The translations under genes and the position numbers were made by a program. Source: Litoditis marina (taxonomy: Eukaryota; Nematoda; Chromadorea; Rhabditida; Rhabditidae). From it: DNA of 64,000 nucleotides. This document shows positions 49,236 to 62,076 of the stretch, one piece after another. Within the stretch, counting starts at the first letter, position 1. Every line of letters starts with the position of its first letter. The notes under the pieces are model-generated. The model was not told the DNA's origin. It made no database searches and saw only the letters and a program-made list of their open reading frames with translations. Location: assembly GCA_964036275.1 (NCBI GenBank), contig OZ038434.1:5785060-5849059 (forward strand). The letters run 5' to 3'.

Positions 49236-51156
49236 TTAGAGGAATGAATTACTGATCATTGAATATTGCGCTCTTTCCGGTTGTGGGATGAATTCCAGCC
49301 AATCGGAAGCCGTATTGGGTAACAGCCCCATGGTGTGTACCTTAACAAAAGGCAGAATTACCAATCTTATATACTGATTTTCTTTGTTTGCACGACCTCA
49401 TATTCTCGCCATAGAAGGTGGCAGACAATCAGACAAAAACAGCTTCTTGACGGAGAATCTCTCGTAAATATCTTTTTCTATCCCATTCTCCATCTATAAG
49501 GAAACCGTTCAGATAAGGGAAAATAAATAAAAACCAAAATCACCTTGTAGATAGCGATGGCAATAGCTCCAAAATTACCCAATATAAAAAGAAGTTTGTG
49601 TAGAATAAGGGAGCCAGTCTTCTGATCCTGAACAACAGTAAGAACTATTTCAGGAAGATGTTCAGCGTTGTGAGAAAGTGGAGTGTAACAAACTGATTTG
49701 TCTACTCAAATTGTATGCTACTAGGTCCTTTCATTTGAAAATGCTAATCTATTCGAAACAACCTACACGCGTGGTTTTGTCCATTGGACATACTGTTGTT
49801 TCAACTCTCGCGTTTTTTTTGCATACATGCTCACGATTAACACAGTATACATCGGAGTTTAACGCCACGGTAATAGAGAAGTAGTTATGTATATCCATTG
49901 AAATGGGATTACGACGCCAAGTAAATCGATATGCATGGCATGTACGATGTACTGTTTCATGACGACGTGAAATGAGCACGTAAAAAATATGAACGAAATA
50001 GTAATGCAACTGACTATTGATACAAACTAAACGGGTGTTACAATCCACAAGCAATCGTGTTTCAAATCTAAGAGAAAGTGAACGGACATCCAGAAAAACT
50101 GTTATCTTGGGGAATGTACGAGAGTACAACAGGCGCTCGTCATGTTGGGAGTTCAAACTAACCTGAAGAGGTTTGAAGGTTTCACCAACAGTAAAAAGAG
50201 CTCGGGCCGGTCGCCAAATCATCATTCCTACCATCATGATAGGAAATATAGACACCTAAAATAATCATATCATAACGATAAACTGAAGTTGTAAAAGCAA
50301 GAAGAATATAGATACATCGTTTAGTGCAGTGCTTCAAGAATAGGATATAGGATAGCTTCAAACTTTTGAAGCTACTCTGTGGGTCATCTTTTTTGGACAC
50401 AATCCTTGTGGAATCCTATCATTTCCTTCCTAAGTTGTCATAACCTCATAACTTAACTCTCTGGTTTTACATATGTGTTGTCAACCTATGAACGAAGTAT
50501 CAATCAACAGTGTGGCCAAAGCCCCGATTTCTTCCTCCATAACATAACAAGTCGGCTCAATTCCAGAGTAAATGATATGATAAAGATAACTATTCGAAAC
50601 CAACACTCTTTCCAGCCATATACATCATGAACATGTTCATTGGGAGAGACTTTGCGGGAGCCATGGCCACATCCCAAGCTCTCTTCTTCGCCAGGTGCTC
50701 ATGCTGGTCCGACGACTGCTCCGAATCCACCTCAACACGACAATCTCAGATACTCAGATTTATTAGATTACACGGAAACAAAAAATCCATTCGATTGATT
50801 TTCAGAGGGAAAACAAGCTGCTATCGTACAACACAGAGTAAACTTGACGGCATTTCGTGACAAAGGCATTGTAGGTAAGAGATAAGACTTATATCCTGAG
50901 AGCTTCTTGCTTCTCCCGGCATACCAATCTGGTGAAAAGTTTGGAACAAATAAGCACTTATTCACTTCCACTTGAGCTGCAATAGTGACCACGAATCGAC
51001 TTCTGAATAAAACAAAAGAAGACAAACTAGCAAACTCACGTGGTGCTGAACAGAATTTGCGGTTGATGAGAAACCGGGAGGATTGAATGATGGATCGGCA
51101 GTTCGCAAATTACGCCCCGCGCTGCTGTAGTCCAACTTACATTGACTGAGAGCCAT
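49236..51156 (-). CDS. EMC4: ER membrane protein complex subunit 4
   Basis: Subunit of the EMC insertase in the ER membrane. Exons 51156-51040, 50730-50605, 50255-50163, 49627-49544 and 49340-49236 give 174 residues (human 183). Blocks: NPPGF, LAKKRAWDVAMAPAKSLPMN, MYMAGKS-VSIFPIMMVGMMIWRP, FTVGETFKPLQ, LFILGNFGAIAIAIYK and VHTMGLLPNTASDWLEFIPQPER, with membrane spans as in EMC4. The acceptor of exon 2 (GTTGAG|GTG) is weak but is the only one keeping frame. ATTTCTAG at 51173-51180 sits just before the ATG, a likely trans-splice site only 336 bp below the LCMT1 stop. Confidence 0.93.
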
Positions 51157-51507
51157 GTCGAACCCGATTTCACTAGAAATAGACCTATATGGAGCAGCAT
51201 GAATACACATTACATGATAAAGCATGAATAAACAATAAAACAATGAGATATTGCCAAATTTCCGAACAAACGGTCAAACGATGGTTGAAGAAAATAATTA
51301 TTAAGAAATATTCATGATGAGAAAACACATTAGTAGATACATGGCAGATAACCGGGTTGACATAGAGGTAACACAAAGAAAGTATACATATGTACACTAC
51401 AGAAAAAAGCAAGAGTATGCACATTTGGGCCCATAGTTTGTAAGGTTGCTCTAACAAATGAGCACATCTAGAATATATACAAAGGAATGATCTCAAAGAA
51501 ACAGAAT

Positions 51508-54500
51508 TCAGAATTCGAGTTGCGATAGTTTTTCAGCGAACTGTCCAGTTTTGTCTAACACGGCGTGTACACAGCAGTAATGATTGAGAAGCTGATACAG
51601 CAGCTCCATTTCGTCCAAATGTTCGATTGCCGCCACTCTGAAAATGCATTATCAAAATAAATGTGTGAAATGCTATACAAGCATTTTAAGTACTGCATAC
51701 TACATATCTAGGCCGGTATCAAACTTTGCAGTGAATTCACAACCGCAGAATTACACGAGGTTACTGAGATTTTCTCACATATATAATACACAATGCTCAC
51801 TATTGTACACAACTATAAGGCAAAATGAATGAACAATACCAACCTATCAACCTCTGCCTTCGGTAACATTTTCTTGTAGATTGTGTTCATGTCCATAACA
51901 ACAGGGTTGATCCAACCATTGTCCACAAATCTTAAAAACAGACCTACAGGTACAAGAAAGACATACTTTGACAGCTTTGACGTTCAATTGAGAAGTTTGA
52001 AAAGTAATTTGATGGCCTACTGTGCACATTTACCATCTACTGCTAAAGAATGATGTGCAATGAGACATTTCATCGAAGCGGAAAAAACTAGTTATTCCTA
52101 TAAGTATAATATTATGCACGAGTGACGGGTTGCTGCCTATGAATAACAAAGGGTAAAGGGCAAATGTTGGTATGACAATAACATGTATACTCCTAGAACA
52201 GTAAAAACGTGCCTTTTCTTCTGAGTTTCCTCATTTTGGCAAGCAGCCAGACCGGGTAACTGAATACCCCTCTGCTCCAAATTTTTTTCCATCACCCGCC
52301 CAAAGTTGTCCGAAGTTTGGAACTGAAATGTGATAACATGGAAACAGCTTCTCAAAAACGGCAAAGATGCGAGAAGCTCTTACAGCTACACCTTCAACGC
52401 TACTAAGTCGGTATAGATATCGAAGCATGACTCACACCCATTCGTTCTAAACAAGTGTGAGTTTTCGGTTAGAATTCTAAAAAAAATAATTTACGGAAAG
52501 GAGTTTTCTGAGGCGGTAATAAATGTTTCTTCAGGGAAATAAAAACTTGAAAATCGAAGAACATGCGTGCCTGCTCATAATTCAAGAAGACGGCAGTGGT
52601 GAATGTCTGAGCAAGATTGGCGAGAAGTTCCGAGCTCTGGTCTGCTGACATGTAGACAAGCACACATCTGAAGCATTTATCCTATCAGTAAAATACATAT
52701 AAAACAGTATTACTTATGACCCCGGCCAATTTTCGCGTGCAGCCCGTGGGTGCAATAACTAAAAACAACGTTCCACTCGGTGTTGCCATCGTTACTTACA
52801 AACTTACCATCCGAAATCATGTTGAAAGAACGAAAAGAAACAGGATTTCCGTCCACATTAAATTACTGATTTAAGACCCGATCACGGGACGGGTACAGTT
52901 TTTGTCATAGCACAGCTCGCATAGCATTATCATTTAGGTACATTAGTAATATTCCCATTCTTATCGGCAGAATGAGCCAAACCAATGATTGAAACCTAAA
53001 CAGGAAAGACGGAAAGTCACTTACTCAGCGATGAAAATGGTCGGCATCGTGTAGTCAACGCCAGCACTGTCGAACTTCGCCTGAAAAGTCAGAAGTGAGA
53101 CGAAGATATCTCGAGATCACAAACATTTTGTGTAGAATTGTATTGTCACACTCACTACTCTGAGTTTCGAGAAACGAATATTGTCTTCAAAACTCAACGA
53201 CAAGTAACGAAATTCATATTTACACTTGTCATAGTCTAGACTATGGCAAATTACCCTTTCCATGCAAAAGAAAAACGAAAAACAGTGAAATTAAAAATAT
53301 TCTAAAGTACCTTCAGTTCGGCCCATTGGCGGAGATCAGCTCCAACGAGATGATAATCTCCACAATGAAGATCGGTGTGATGCGCCTCTTGAGCTGAAAA
53401 CAGAGCGAATGTAAGAGAAAGAATGACCCGGCCAGGTGAGCATCACACACAACAATGGGGTTAGATTAGTCTATGAAAATGATGATTTCAAATTTCAATA
53501 AAATACGCCGACTTCAACCATTTTGCTGAGCCAAAAGTAATCAAGAATGGCCAAAAAATTTTGAAGGAGTGAAGCTCTTCTCGAAATTTCTAAAACTGAA
53601 ACACGCAGATTTGAAAGGAGGACTACTCTCTTTGTAATTTTGAATTATCTTTGCTTGCTACCAAAGTATGATGAAAATTATAACTAAATATAAATAACCA
53701 ATAAAGAACTCAAATAAGACATACGTGGCTGACTGAACAGGCCCAACACATCCGGGGTACCGGGTTTCATTATCTGACGGATCTTCTTCGACGTAACCGA
53801 GCAGAAATCAACGTCAACCAAGCGGACAAACTTCTTTCCTTGTGATTTGAGACGCCAGAAGAGAGTATCAAATCCACATCCTAAACAATAATTTCACTGA
53901 AAACAACCACGAATTAAGGATAAATTGCGCGTTTTACTACAACTACATATCGCCGACTCCCCGGAGTAAACAGTCGACGTAGCGAAATGCTACAATAGAG
54001 CATAGAAAAATCAGGGTACTTAGAAAAGCTACACCTGCTATAAACTAATTGAAAACATATGTGGAATAGTCCTGGTTAGGGATACAAAAAGTTAAGGATC
54101 CCTCCCGCAGAAAACACGAAAAGTTATAGGTCCCTCTCCAATTCAGTGGCACGAAATCACAAAAATGGGTATTGTGTTAAATAGTTATAGGTCCCCTCTC
54201 GTCCAGTCTGTTAAATAGTTAAGGGTCTCCCGGTCAGCGGACCGTGGCATACCACCTGTGATTGAAAATCATCTCACCTAGACAGATAATCTGACCCTTT
54301 CCCTCAGTTTCGGACAAGAAGGTATCCACGAACTGGTTGACGGCGGCAACACGTGCCCAATAACCGATGGATATTTCAGGATCTCTTCTCGCGTTGGGCT
54401 CCGCAAATGAACCAGTCACAAACCGTTGCAGAAAACTATCGCTCCAATAGTTCAGCTGGAAATACACATTTCGTTTCACAACCGAATCCTTAGAACCACC

Positions 54501-54878
54501 CGGCAACATTCATAAACACGTACTATCATGGTGTCCGGTGAACTGGTTCGAAATAGTTTTGTCAACCATCTTTTGGAAAATTCTGTAATCGGTAGAGTTC
54601 ATTATGGCCCGAAAATTTGAGTAAGAGCGAGCGGACGGTTATTTCTCGCGTTCTGGCTATTATTACACAGAAGAAAAAAAATCGTGAACTACACTTGAAC
54701 ACCTATGATAACCGGACCGATACTATGGAGTTCTAACCTGGATGGCGGCTAGCTTGCAATGGGTGGCGTCGTCATTGGTCTTTTGGACGGAATAGTCATC
54801 CGAAACAGAGTGCGAACGACGTCTTGTTGACACCGAAGCAGAGAGATTGTCGTCATTCAAATGAAGTTCTGTTTCCAT
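51508..54878 (-). CDS. LCMT1: Leucine carboxyl methyltransferase 1 (PP2A methyltransferase)
   Basis: SAM-dependent enzyme that methylates the C-terminal Leu of the PP2A catalytic subunit. Exons 54878-54738, 54455-54278, 53880-53725, 53393-53311, 53080-53025, 52667-52571, 52322-52213, 51930-51844 and 51637-51508 give 345 residues (human 334). Blocks: YWSDSFLQRF, PEISIGYWARV, the SAM loop ICLGCGFDTLFWRL, VDVDF, VGADLRQW, PTIFIAECVLVYM, AVFLNYEQ, GWINPVVMDM and EHLDEMELLYQLLNHYC. TTTTTCAG ends at 54886, 7 nt before the start codon, so the message is probably trans-spliced. Introns 6 and 7 both begin with GC (CAG|GCACGC, AAG|GCACGT). Intron 2 holds short imperfect tandem repeats. Confidence 0.95.
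54070..54240. repeat. Imperfect AGTTATAGGTCCCTCTC repeats in LCMT1 intron 2
   Basis: Four units: AGTTAAGGATCCCTCCC, AGTTATAGGTCCCTCTC, AGTTATAGGTCCCCTCTC and AGTTAAGGGTCTCCCGG, spaced 35-70 nt apart. Confidence 0.6.
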
Positions 54879-56757
54879 CTTCCAACTGAAAAATGTAGAT
54901 GTTGCGCGAGTTTGTGTTGTACGTTGATATTCTCAACAACCTATCATTACCTTACCTAGAGTGAACTTAGCCTTATAAGGCGGACATTGCCAGTGAAGTT
55001 GAAGGCACAATCTTATTCGTGTAATAATCTACAAATTCAAAGAAAGAGAATATAACGAAAGAACTTTGAATTAATTTAACAAATTACAAGTAAAAATAAA
55101 AAGTATAAGCATTATTGCACGTCGCAACGAAAGTCTCCCGCAAACAACTCCGACGCAAGCTCGCGTATATTTTCCAAGACAAATGAATCTCACAAAAATT
55201 TTGTTGATGATATGCGAAGAAGGACAATTAGTGATTATAAAATCATTACATCAGTTGTTAGCATGCAAAAAAAATGAGAAAACCATGGAGTTGTCTAGAA
55301 GAGTTGTCTAGAACGGGTGAACTCAATGGAGAACCGTGGTATAACTTCCCGAACCGAACCGCGAAATCACTCTGTTAGAGTACCGAACAACTAACCGAAG
55401 GCTTAGAACTAAATTTTGAACCGGTCGATTCTCTAGTGAATGGTTCCAACCAACCGAACCTTGAAACGTATATCTCAGTGAGGTTTTTATCGTCTTAAAG
55501 AAGTGGTTGAAACAAATGCGTTAGGTTACTGTATACATCAATTGCTGCTGTGTAGAATACATTTCCGTAGTGAACGTGGCTCCAGCCGTTAAAATTGTTG
55601 TAGACTAAAACGTGAATGATGATTTTGCCTGTAGTTTATCAAGATGTAAGCACTAGATACGTCCAGAAAACTTCGGTATGTTCTAATTACCGATACTTCA
55701 GGTTGAAAGGGTGTGCCAGCCAATAACAACAATATGGTTTAGTCGAGGGCGAAACATCGAAGAATTCGGTTGAGTGGAATCACTGAAATGGCTGTAGAGC
55801 AAGATACATACGCTCCAACTATAGTAAGTAATCCTTGGTTGTAGTTTGACCTCGATAGATGCCATATCACACGAACTTCAACCGATAAACAACTGAATAC
55901 ATCGTTGGAAAGAGTAAATCCCTTAGATGATGATCAATTTGCGTTGTAATTTTATCAGCAGACACAACAGTATTTTACAATAACACACAGATGAAACTAG
56001 AAACACAGCGTACTGAACTAAAATTACCGCTTTTTGCCAGACTTTCTTTGAGAAATCTCTAACATACCGTTTATGGTAACAGCTGGTAGGCTGCTGAACT
56101 ATGACCTACGTTGAGTGGGAACGTAGAGCATGAAACTAGCATGGCTAGTTAGTGCAGTGGCGGCTTCACAAAATGCTTCCCGTTACTCTTGAACTCTTGG
56201 TCACTCTTGTCGACAAACTGTTTCCGTGTCCTGTAAAGCCCACAGAGAGGAGTTTTAGGATCGTGATTACCAGCAGCGGGAGTTTCCGCGAGGTTTGCGA
56301 TAACGTCATTGGTTCAAGCCCACCGAAGACTCACAGTTCAGTACACAACCTTCTCCTGCCCAGCTGTGCTAGTGTTTTCGAGTTTTTGGTAACCTAACCG
56401 GTTTTTGATAACCCTATTTTAAGGTTAATTGGCCGTGTTTTACACCGGTTCTGTCAGACAAAAACCCCAGTGTCAGTAAACGTTTCCTGGCAGTTGCTTT
56501 ACGTAACAACTTCAACTCGGTAACTTCAAATACATGGAATAACAGTGAAGATCCACCATATTAGTTGTTCAGTTCATTTTCACAAAAGGCCAGAAAGTAT
56601 GTCCCTCCTCTTCTGCTATATTTCTGAAAGCCTGCTTGACAGAAACACTTCGAGATTGGTCAGTAAAGAACGTCAGGAAAAGATACGAAAACCTTCCAGG
56701 ATGAGTTTTGATTTGGATTGTGTTTCTCGCCTTCTCATACTCAAACGTCGCGGTCAT

Positions 56758-56886
56758 AATGAAAACTGCGGGACTAGATTTTTCATTTCCCTCTTCACTT
56801 ATTGACCTTATTTTCTATACCCCATGAGGTTCAGTCTCGAAAGCCACACGTCTCTCTCTCTTTAAACTTGTTTTCATATACAAATT
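56758..56886. repeat. Single diverged arm of the 20771-21352 fold-back family
   Basis: Shares GAAAA-TGCG-GA-TAGATTTTT-ATTTCCCTCTT and further blocks in order (TTATTTTCTAT, CTCGAAAGC, CGTCTCTCTC) with the right arm at 21228-21352, with many substitutions. Confidence 0.65.
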
Positions 56887-57703
56887 GGTGTACTGATGTT
56901 GTAATGGTGAAAACACTCTGTCTATGGCTGAAAGAACATGCTTGCTGAGAAGATTTTGAATCCGAAATATCCGCATCAATCAATCGATGGAACTATTTTG
57001 AACTACCGAGCGATCGATTCATATTGCTGACGCACAAAAGTGGTTTGGTTGGAACAACAGCTGTTAAACCTGTCTATACTCTGTTTCACATGCACGTGAA
57101 CTTGTACAGTCTGGCTACAGAAAATTCTGTGATTCATCACCACATAAGATTTCAGCCCCTGTTTTCATCATTATTTCCACGAGGAAACCATCTTCGACTG
57201 TGACGTCTATCTGTTCGCGATATAACAGTGATTGGGTACTGTAGGAGTTCCCATAGAAATGACGAGAACTATGCAAATGCGTCATCAGTATTCCTAGTGA
57301 CGCATAGACATAACATGACGAAATGGGATGCTTTTGGTTGCAAACGTTTAAAAACCTGTGACCAAGAGGGGTAAAGTGACAAAGACCATTCTGATTCAGA
57401 CATCAGGCGATGTAGAATAAATGTTATGGGCCTAGAACCATAACATTTAAAACTACCTCAACTAATGAATGATGATCAATTGTATTGGAGGGGGGGGAGG
57501 GGTGACGTGTAGAAGACAGTAAGCAATAGAAATATACATGATGACAACAGAAAACTATCAACTGTAGGTAGGGCATGTGCATGTGAATAGGGGTAGAACA
57601 AAATGAGAGAACAGAAGAACAAAGAGAGACGAGAGGGGTAGGGTGAGCAGAGGTGGAGAAAAAAGCAGTGACACAGGTACGGACATGACAAGTCTGGCAG
57701 TAC

Positions 57704-57917
57704 CTCGACGAACGAACCGTCGACTGAAAGAGAAGTGAGCCAGCTGGCAGCACGCTGTCGATGATGCCAGCACGATGTGCGCGTCGCAAGATGCCGGCAT
57801 GTAGTGGAGGGGGAGAGCGGGGACGGACGAGTGTCCCCCACCAGTATAGGGATGGGGAATGGGCTGCTGCTGCGGCGGCGCCAGACGTTTTTTGCCCGGT
57901 GCAAGAATCGATTGAGC
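57704..57917 (-). CDS. Low-confidence orphan exon (Gln/Pro/His-rich)
   Basis: After TTCCTAG (57918-57924) an open frame of about 71 residues runs to GAG|GTACTG. It reads AQSILAPGKKRLAPPQQQPI and continues with GGGHSSVPALPLHYMPA. GC content is higher than in its surroundings and composition is protein-like. No partner exon or family recognised; another frame is also open. Confidence 0.25.
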
Positions 57918-59541
57918 CTAGGAATGACGGCCGAATCGAAGTTCATCCTGAATCGGTCGAACGAACGACCGAAATCTCCCGTTCCCATGGGATCTACTCC
58001 TGAAATAGACCTTCATCCCCTATGTATCCTGTGATGCACAATCAGAACAGAACTTACCGATTTTTTCATTCAATCTGATTTTTGCGAACCAAACCGTTTT
58101 GTTAACCGCGTAGTCAATTCCGAACATGTTTGAACCGTTTGTAAATTTGCTCCTCGACATCTGATTGACTGGTAAATCGGAACCCGGTTACAGGCTTGAC
58201 GGTTCGGTTCCTATCATGGAATTGACCTAGAACTGAAAAAAACGGAATTTAGGTGATATTTATGGCATCATTCCTCACTCTGACAGTTTATGACCAAAAT
58301 ATACTGAAACTTAATAATTCGTTTGCATCCGGTTTTTCATTCACTCATGTTCTCATTTACTTTACACAGTCGAGCGACAAGTAAACTGACCAAACCTTGA
58401 AGATTCTGCGTAGAACCCATTGTGTCATTCAACCAGCAGCATACTGTATTCCACAGTTTATCTGTGCTAACCTCTAAACTGATTGTATGTGAAAAATAAA
58501 TATTGAAGGGTGATGACGGAAATCGATTGAAGCGATCGCTTGATAAGTGAAGTGAGCAGCGCCAGTTTTTGCAGAAACGCCGATGGGAAAGCAGAACAGG
58601 ATGAGAAAACGATGATCAGATCAGAGAAAAAGCATATTTCTTCGAAATAGACTAACATAATTCTTATCGGTAAAGATGAGCAAAAGAGGGATTCTAAATT
58701 TTCCAAATTTTCAGTAAACGGAACTGTATTTCATCCGATTAAATGATTGAAACAGTTTTGTTTCTTACGCCGTGACCTTATATGGATACTAAGGAACATG
58801 TGGAATTATTGATTTGCTACCAATGTATAACGTGTACCTCTTGTCGAATGACATTGAATTCGGGCTACTGTACCTTGGACCAATAGCAGCTCGAGGACAC
58901 GCCCACTGCCACCGATAGCTCAAGCCGTATCGACTGGTGCAACCGAACACCACTCTGACTGAGTGAGGCTGCAAAATTGCATTACTACTGAAAAGACGGT
59001 ACTAATTACTATTGTGAGGTTTGGCCTGAATGAGGAGAACAAGCTTTTCTTTTCAAACTATAGTGGTCGCTAACAGGAGAGCGGATCCATACAGTACATA
59101 TAGCTGTGAGACTCTGTGTTTGTAGTTTGATCAGGACATATTTTAGACTCTCCGATATTGTAATGATTTTAATGTTAGCAAAAAAGTCATATGATAAACT
59201 CACGAGAGTGGGTGTAGGAACCGACTACTTCACGTTCTGCAGGTAACCATTTCAGAAATCCCGTGGATTGCTACACGGTACCTGACCTATTTTGGATATA
59301 TAATTCAACGAGCTTGATATTCAGATATTCTATGTTTTATTCCATTCAACCCAGATCCTTTTGATAGGCTCCTAAACACTTCTAGAATGACGCTTTTTTT
59401 CATCTGTAATTCAAGCACTGATTTTTTGATAAATTAGAGATTTTAATATGTGTTCCTGACCAAACGGAACCAAGCAAAATAGTCGAAGACTGTTGGAAGT
59501 TTGTGCTTTACAACATACTGCATTTTGGTAGCTTCCACTTC

Positions 59542-60036
59542 TACTGTACATACTGTACTGTACCCTGTGTTTTTGTCGATTTAGTTTCTAACACCAGTCG
59601 TTCATTCAGTTCGGACTATTTGTCGCAATCATTCTGATGTGTAGGACTTGCGAAAATTCCGAAGTGAAATCACACATTCAGATCAGAAAAATAATTGCCT
59701 ATTCATTGAATATATATATAGAAAAGGTACAAACTAGTTCTATAACGTCGAAGTTAATATGGAAGGTCTAGGGTAATCAGATTATATGAACATATTAGTT
59801 GAAAGGAAACAAAATGCAAGAGTTGTAAGTTTCGACTCTACCACGCAACAAATTATAGATAAATTACAAATCATAGCAAAGAACTTTGGCATTACTTCGG
59901 GGGCATACAGTTATGTTGTAGTTTGATCTGTTCCTACACATCAGAATGATTGCGACAAATAGTCCGAACTGAATGAACGACTGGTGTTAGAAACTAAATC
60001 GACAAAAACACAGGGTACAGTACAGTATGTACAGTA
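59542..60036. repeat. Perfect 105-bp inverted repeat
   Basis: Arms 59542-59646 and 59932-60036 are exact reverse complements (outer TACTGTACATACTGTACTG, inner CATTCTGATGTGTAGGA) with a 285-nt spacer. No open frame inside. The spacer contains one copy of the TTTGTAGTTTGATC motif (59913). Confidence 0.95.
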
Positions 60037-60669
60037 GATATAACCAGTTATAGTTCCACGCTCCATCAAAATGCTGTTGAACATCTCTCAGTCCTTATGT
60101 ATGCAGTCAAATTAGATAAGTGCCGGGATCGAACAGATTAAATCAAAGCATGGACACGGTTGTGATTATGAAGCCATCCGATCCACTTGACATAGTTATT
60201 GCCGTTCCTACGCGGAGGACTTCTACAGTATGAGTACAGAAGAAAACGAAATTGAATTTAAAAAATGTTAAAACTTTCTAAAATATTATGTATTCGTTTG
60301 GTTTCTTAATGGACTATCAAAACACCATACGATATTTACAGTGTAAATCCAAAGCACGAAAGTTCAATTGTTTACTGTACGAGTTCACGTGACAATCAAA
60401 AACAGTAGAACGTAATCAGTTGTTTCAAGTGTGATAAAGGGAAATAGTTGTAGAATTGAAAAGTAATAATGGGTAATTTTGTAGAATGAGATACGTGGGC
60501 TGGCAGAGAATTATACTGGCCAAAGCTTGTACTTGGATTGCCCTTTCACTGAGCGTGCCTGGTACCCAGGCCAGACGGCGAGGGATAAGGCGAGTAGAGG
60601 AGAGCAGAGAAGATCAGAGAAATAGTTTCCGCGCACTTTTTTGATCTATTTTTCAGCTGTCCCATTAAA

Positions 60670-60965
60670 GGTTTATTTTGCATCTACACAGTGAGAGAAA
60701 GAGGAAGAGAGAGAGGGGATAGAGTGTGAGAAAAAGAGAGACCCAGAGATACAGAAAGAGAGAGAGAATCATATAAATAGACAGAGACAGGAAGAGAAAG
60801 GCAATAAGATAAAGAGAGAGAGAGAGAGAGAGACCGTCAGAAAAGAGAGAGTAAGAGAGGTAGGAAGAGAGAGTGAGAAAAAGAATATTTTCCTAGAAAG
60901 ACTAAGAGGAAGCGAGCCAGATAAAAAGAAAGATTAAAGAGAGAGGTTTACAGGGAGAGACACAG
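60670..60965. repeat. GA-rich satellite
   Basis: GAGAGA/AGAAAGAG purine repeat of about 300 bp. Confidence 0.85.
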
Positions 60966-62076
60966 AGATATCGAAAGCGACCAGTGATAAATGTTTGTAT
61001 TTGGAACCTGGAAATCGGAAAAAGGGAACGTTCACTGAACCTCCTGTATAGAGTACACCTATGATATAATCAATAACTAATAAGATATGATCTTTGTTGT
61101 GGAGAGAAATCTATCTCACAGGCGGTCCGGGTTCATTGGGGGAAGGCAATGAATGGAACGCCGGAGGTTCTTCTAGTAATTCCGAGTCCGAAAGTGCATG
61201 AGGCCTAGTGCCGGCCCGTGTCATACAAAGTGCGATCTAGAGGCGTTCCTTTTGCACTCTCATGCCTTGCCGGAACGGGCAACCAGGCAGGGCAGCAGTG
61301 AGGGACACTGACGAATAGTACTACACAAGTACACAAGGGCGGACTGGGAACTGGAAGCAGCTCTCCCGTGGTAGCTTCAACGTAACTACTTGCTTCCTCA
61401 GCAAAGATCATAACATAATTTGTGTGTGCTGAGTTCAGCAGCTCCCGGGAGTCAAAATACACAAATTTTGAGCTCCCGGTAGTCATGGGGCTGAAACAAG
61501 TTTCGAGCAGATGGTAGCTGTAGTTTCTATTTCGTTTTGAAGTCATAGTCAAGATTCAGAGACGGAGAGCAACAGAGTAGAAAACAACCACCACACAAAT
61601 GAAATTGAAAGTCATTGCAGTGTATGAAGCGAAGGGCAAAAAGGGTTATATTCAGGAAACGTTTGGGCTTTCCCAAATTTATCATATATGTAACGCTCCT
61701 CATATCCACCCTTCAAACGATTCATTTCATTCTCAAGAATGACCAAAAAACGGGGAAATACGCTAGACTGAGAGCCGTTCTTTTTTGCTCTGTTGTTCAG
61801 GGCTGTCTGGAGCGAGAGAGTGTGCCGGCGCATGAAACGCAGACACTCCAGAGAATGAGCGAACGCGCCAGCCGTTTTTGAACACCCGCTCATTGATTAG
61901 TGTGGGGCGCGCGTTGTTCCCTTTTGTACTTAGCTGGATTCCGTTTGGAAGGAAGAAAATAGACACAAGGACAGGAACAGTTACCCAGGAACATTCATTT
62001 AGCACTATCTGGATACAAACACAACACGGAGATCGAACATGAACAAAAAAATACTGCAAACAGGTCACTCGCTTGT

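Larger units (their letters stand above)
54886..62076. other. 7-kb region without a confident gene
   Basis: Holds a single fold-back arm (56758-56886), a GC-richer candidate exon (57704-57917), the 105-bp perfect inverted repeat (59542-60036), a GA satellite (60670-60965) and GAACCG-rich decayed sequence at about 55330-55470 and 58070-58215. Open frames at 61205-61552 and 61612-62080 lack motifs. Confidence 0.5.

Noticed and set aside
56140..56320. tRNA gene with A-box-like TAGTGCAGTGG and B-box-like GGTTCAAGCCC
   Set aside because: Boxes are about 160 bp apart and no cloverleaf can be drawn.
57476..57988. 170-codon minus-strand open frame
   Set aside because: Its second half is Ser/Leu/Phe from a purine-rich strand; only the block 57704-57917 in another frame looks worth noting.
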